This document shows, in pieces, positions 6,342 to 6,809 of a stretch of DNA of 6,809 nucleotides; the first letter of the stretch is position 1; every line of letters begins with the position of its first letter. A program made the position numbers and the translations under genes. The notes under the pieces were generated by a model. That model saw only the letters and a list, made by a program, of their open reading frames with translations, was not told where the DNA came from and did no database searches. The stretch comes from Acidobacteriota bacterium (lineage in GTDB: Bacteria > Acidobacteriota > Blastocatellia > Pyrinomonadales > Pyrinomonadaceae), in assembly GCA_020201365.1 (NCBI GenBank), contig JAIVGV010000376.1, positions 1 to 6,809 on the forward strand, written 5' to 3'.

Positions 6342-6809
6342 TGCCTGTCGCGATCCGGGAGGCGATCAGTCCGACGCCTACGCGGCGGGGGCCAGTGCGG
6401 CGCGCGTGTCAGCACGGGCGGTCGCAAGGAAGCCGCGTAAACGATGATCGCCTGCGCGATCAGCTCGTCCACGAAAAGCTCGGCGCGAGCCAGCGCGTCG
6501 CGCAACTCCCGGAGGTCTCCTTCCGCGGCGCGCTCGTCGTGCTCGCGCCACAGGAAATCTGCTAGAACGCGACGTAAAATCATCAACTCGCGTGCCACTT
6601 CGTCAACGAGACAACCCTGTTGAAACCGCACCTGCGCGTGCACGCGAAGGCTGCGCACGGCAGACTCGATCTCGGGCTCGTCCGCCTCACTGTCGAGCAC
6701 GCGCGCGAGTTCTTCGAGCAGCTCCGGGAGGTGGTCAACGAGTTCGCGGTAGGAGAGCAGCGACGCCAAGTCCGTGCGGCGCTCGGCGTACACCTCGTCC
6801 GCCCACGAG
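6335..6809 (-). CDS. RsbRD_N-like domain protein (N-terminus outside window)
   Basis: The frame is open to the right edge, so the visible 157 residues lack the true start; GTG at 6793 is internal, since the reading continues upstream as S-W-A-D-E. The sequence is almost wholly helical: ERRTDLASLLSYRELVDHLP, then ELLEELARVLDSEADEPEIE, then VHAQVRFQQGCLVDEVAREL and MILRRVLADFLW. This pattern (E-R-x-T-D-L ... S-Y-R-E-L-x-D-x-x-P ... H-A-x-x-R-x-x-Q-G ... D-E-V-x-R-E-x-x-x-L-R-R) fits the RsbRD_N family (RsbT co-antagonist RsbRD N-terminal domain), a helical, globin-like sensory module of stressosome proteins and of some kinases. No STAS domain follows: the last 30 residues are an Arg/Pro-rich tail. 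The TAA (6337-6335) overlaps the start of the histidine kinase, so the two are probably translated as a coupled pair, with this protein perhaps a soluble sensor or partner of that kinase. Confidence 0.75.
   Translation of the reverse strand, partial: SWADEVYAERRTDLASLLSYRELVDHLPELLEELARVLDSEADEPEIESAVRSLRVHAQVRFQQGCLVDEVARELMILRRVLADFLWREHDERAAEGDLRELRDALARAELFVDELIAQAIIVYAASLRPPVLTRAPHWPPPRRRRTDRLPDRDRQW

Noticed and set aside
6250..6565. Two short plus-strand frames over the kinase start and RsbRD_N gene
   Set aside because: They lie antisense to supported genes and have no ribosome binding site or recognisable domain.

Overview
This is a high-GC bacterial window with coding on both strands. 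It holds a plus-strand block (1-3205) that converges on a minus-strand block (3263-6809). Strong G/C third-position bias, an acidobacterial-style pilin tail and a TPR protein of a type I associate with Acidobacteriota suggest that phylum, perhaps Blastocatellia. This is an inference from protein style; no rRNA or other marker gene is present.

Plus strand. The window opens with the last 40 codons of a probable type IV pilin-like protein, closed by a strong intrinsic terminator (163-207). A three-gene unit follows: an ABC-2 type permease (322-1212), a membrane-anchored TPR protein (1209-2207, ATGA overlap with the permease stop) and an ABC ATPase with all core motifs (2249-3205). Together they look like an ABC-2 type transporter with a dedicated TPR accessory protein. 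The substrate cannot be read from the sequence.

Between the two blocks is a 57-bp convergent gap with a perfect 12-bp GC hairpin (3228-3257).

Minus strand, in transcription order from the right edge. First is an RsbRD_N-like protein whose N-terminus lies outside the window (6335-6809). Its stop overlaps the GTG start of a large membrane sensor histidine kinase (6341-3906: TM, Cache-like sensor, TM, HAMP, two PAS, HisKA, HATPase_c). After a 124-bp gap carrying inverted tandem GTGACAG heptamers comes a small single-TM protein with an FxLyD-like extracytoplasmic domain (3781-3263). The first two genes are probably translationally coupled parts of one signalling module. No response regulator is in view.

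No tRNA, rRNA, CRISPR array, transposase, integrase or phage gene was recognised. The most interesting items are the ABC/TPR triad, the RsbRD_N-kinase coupling and the heptamer inverted-repeat element. None is proof of a new system.
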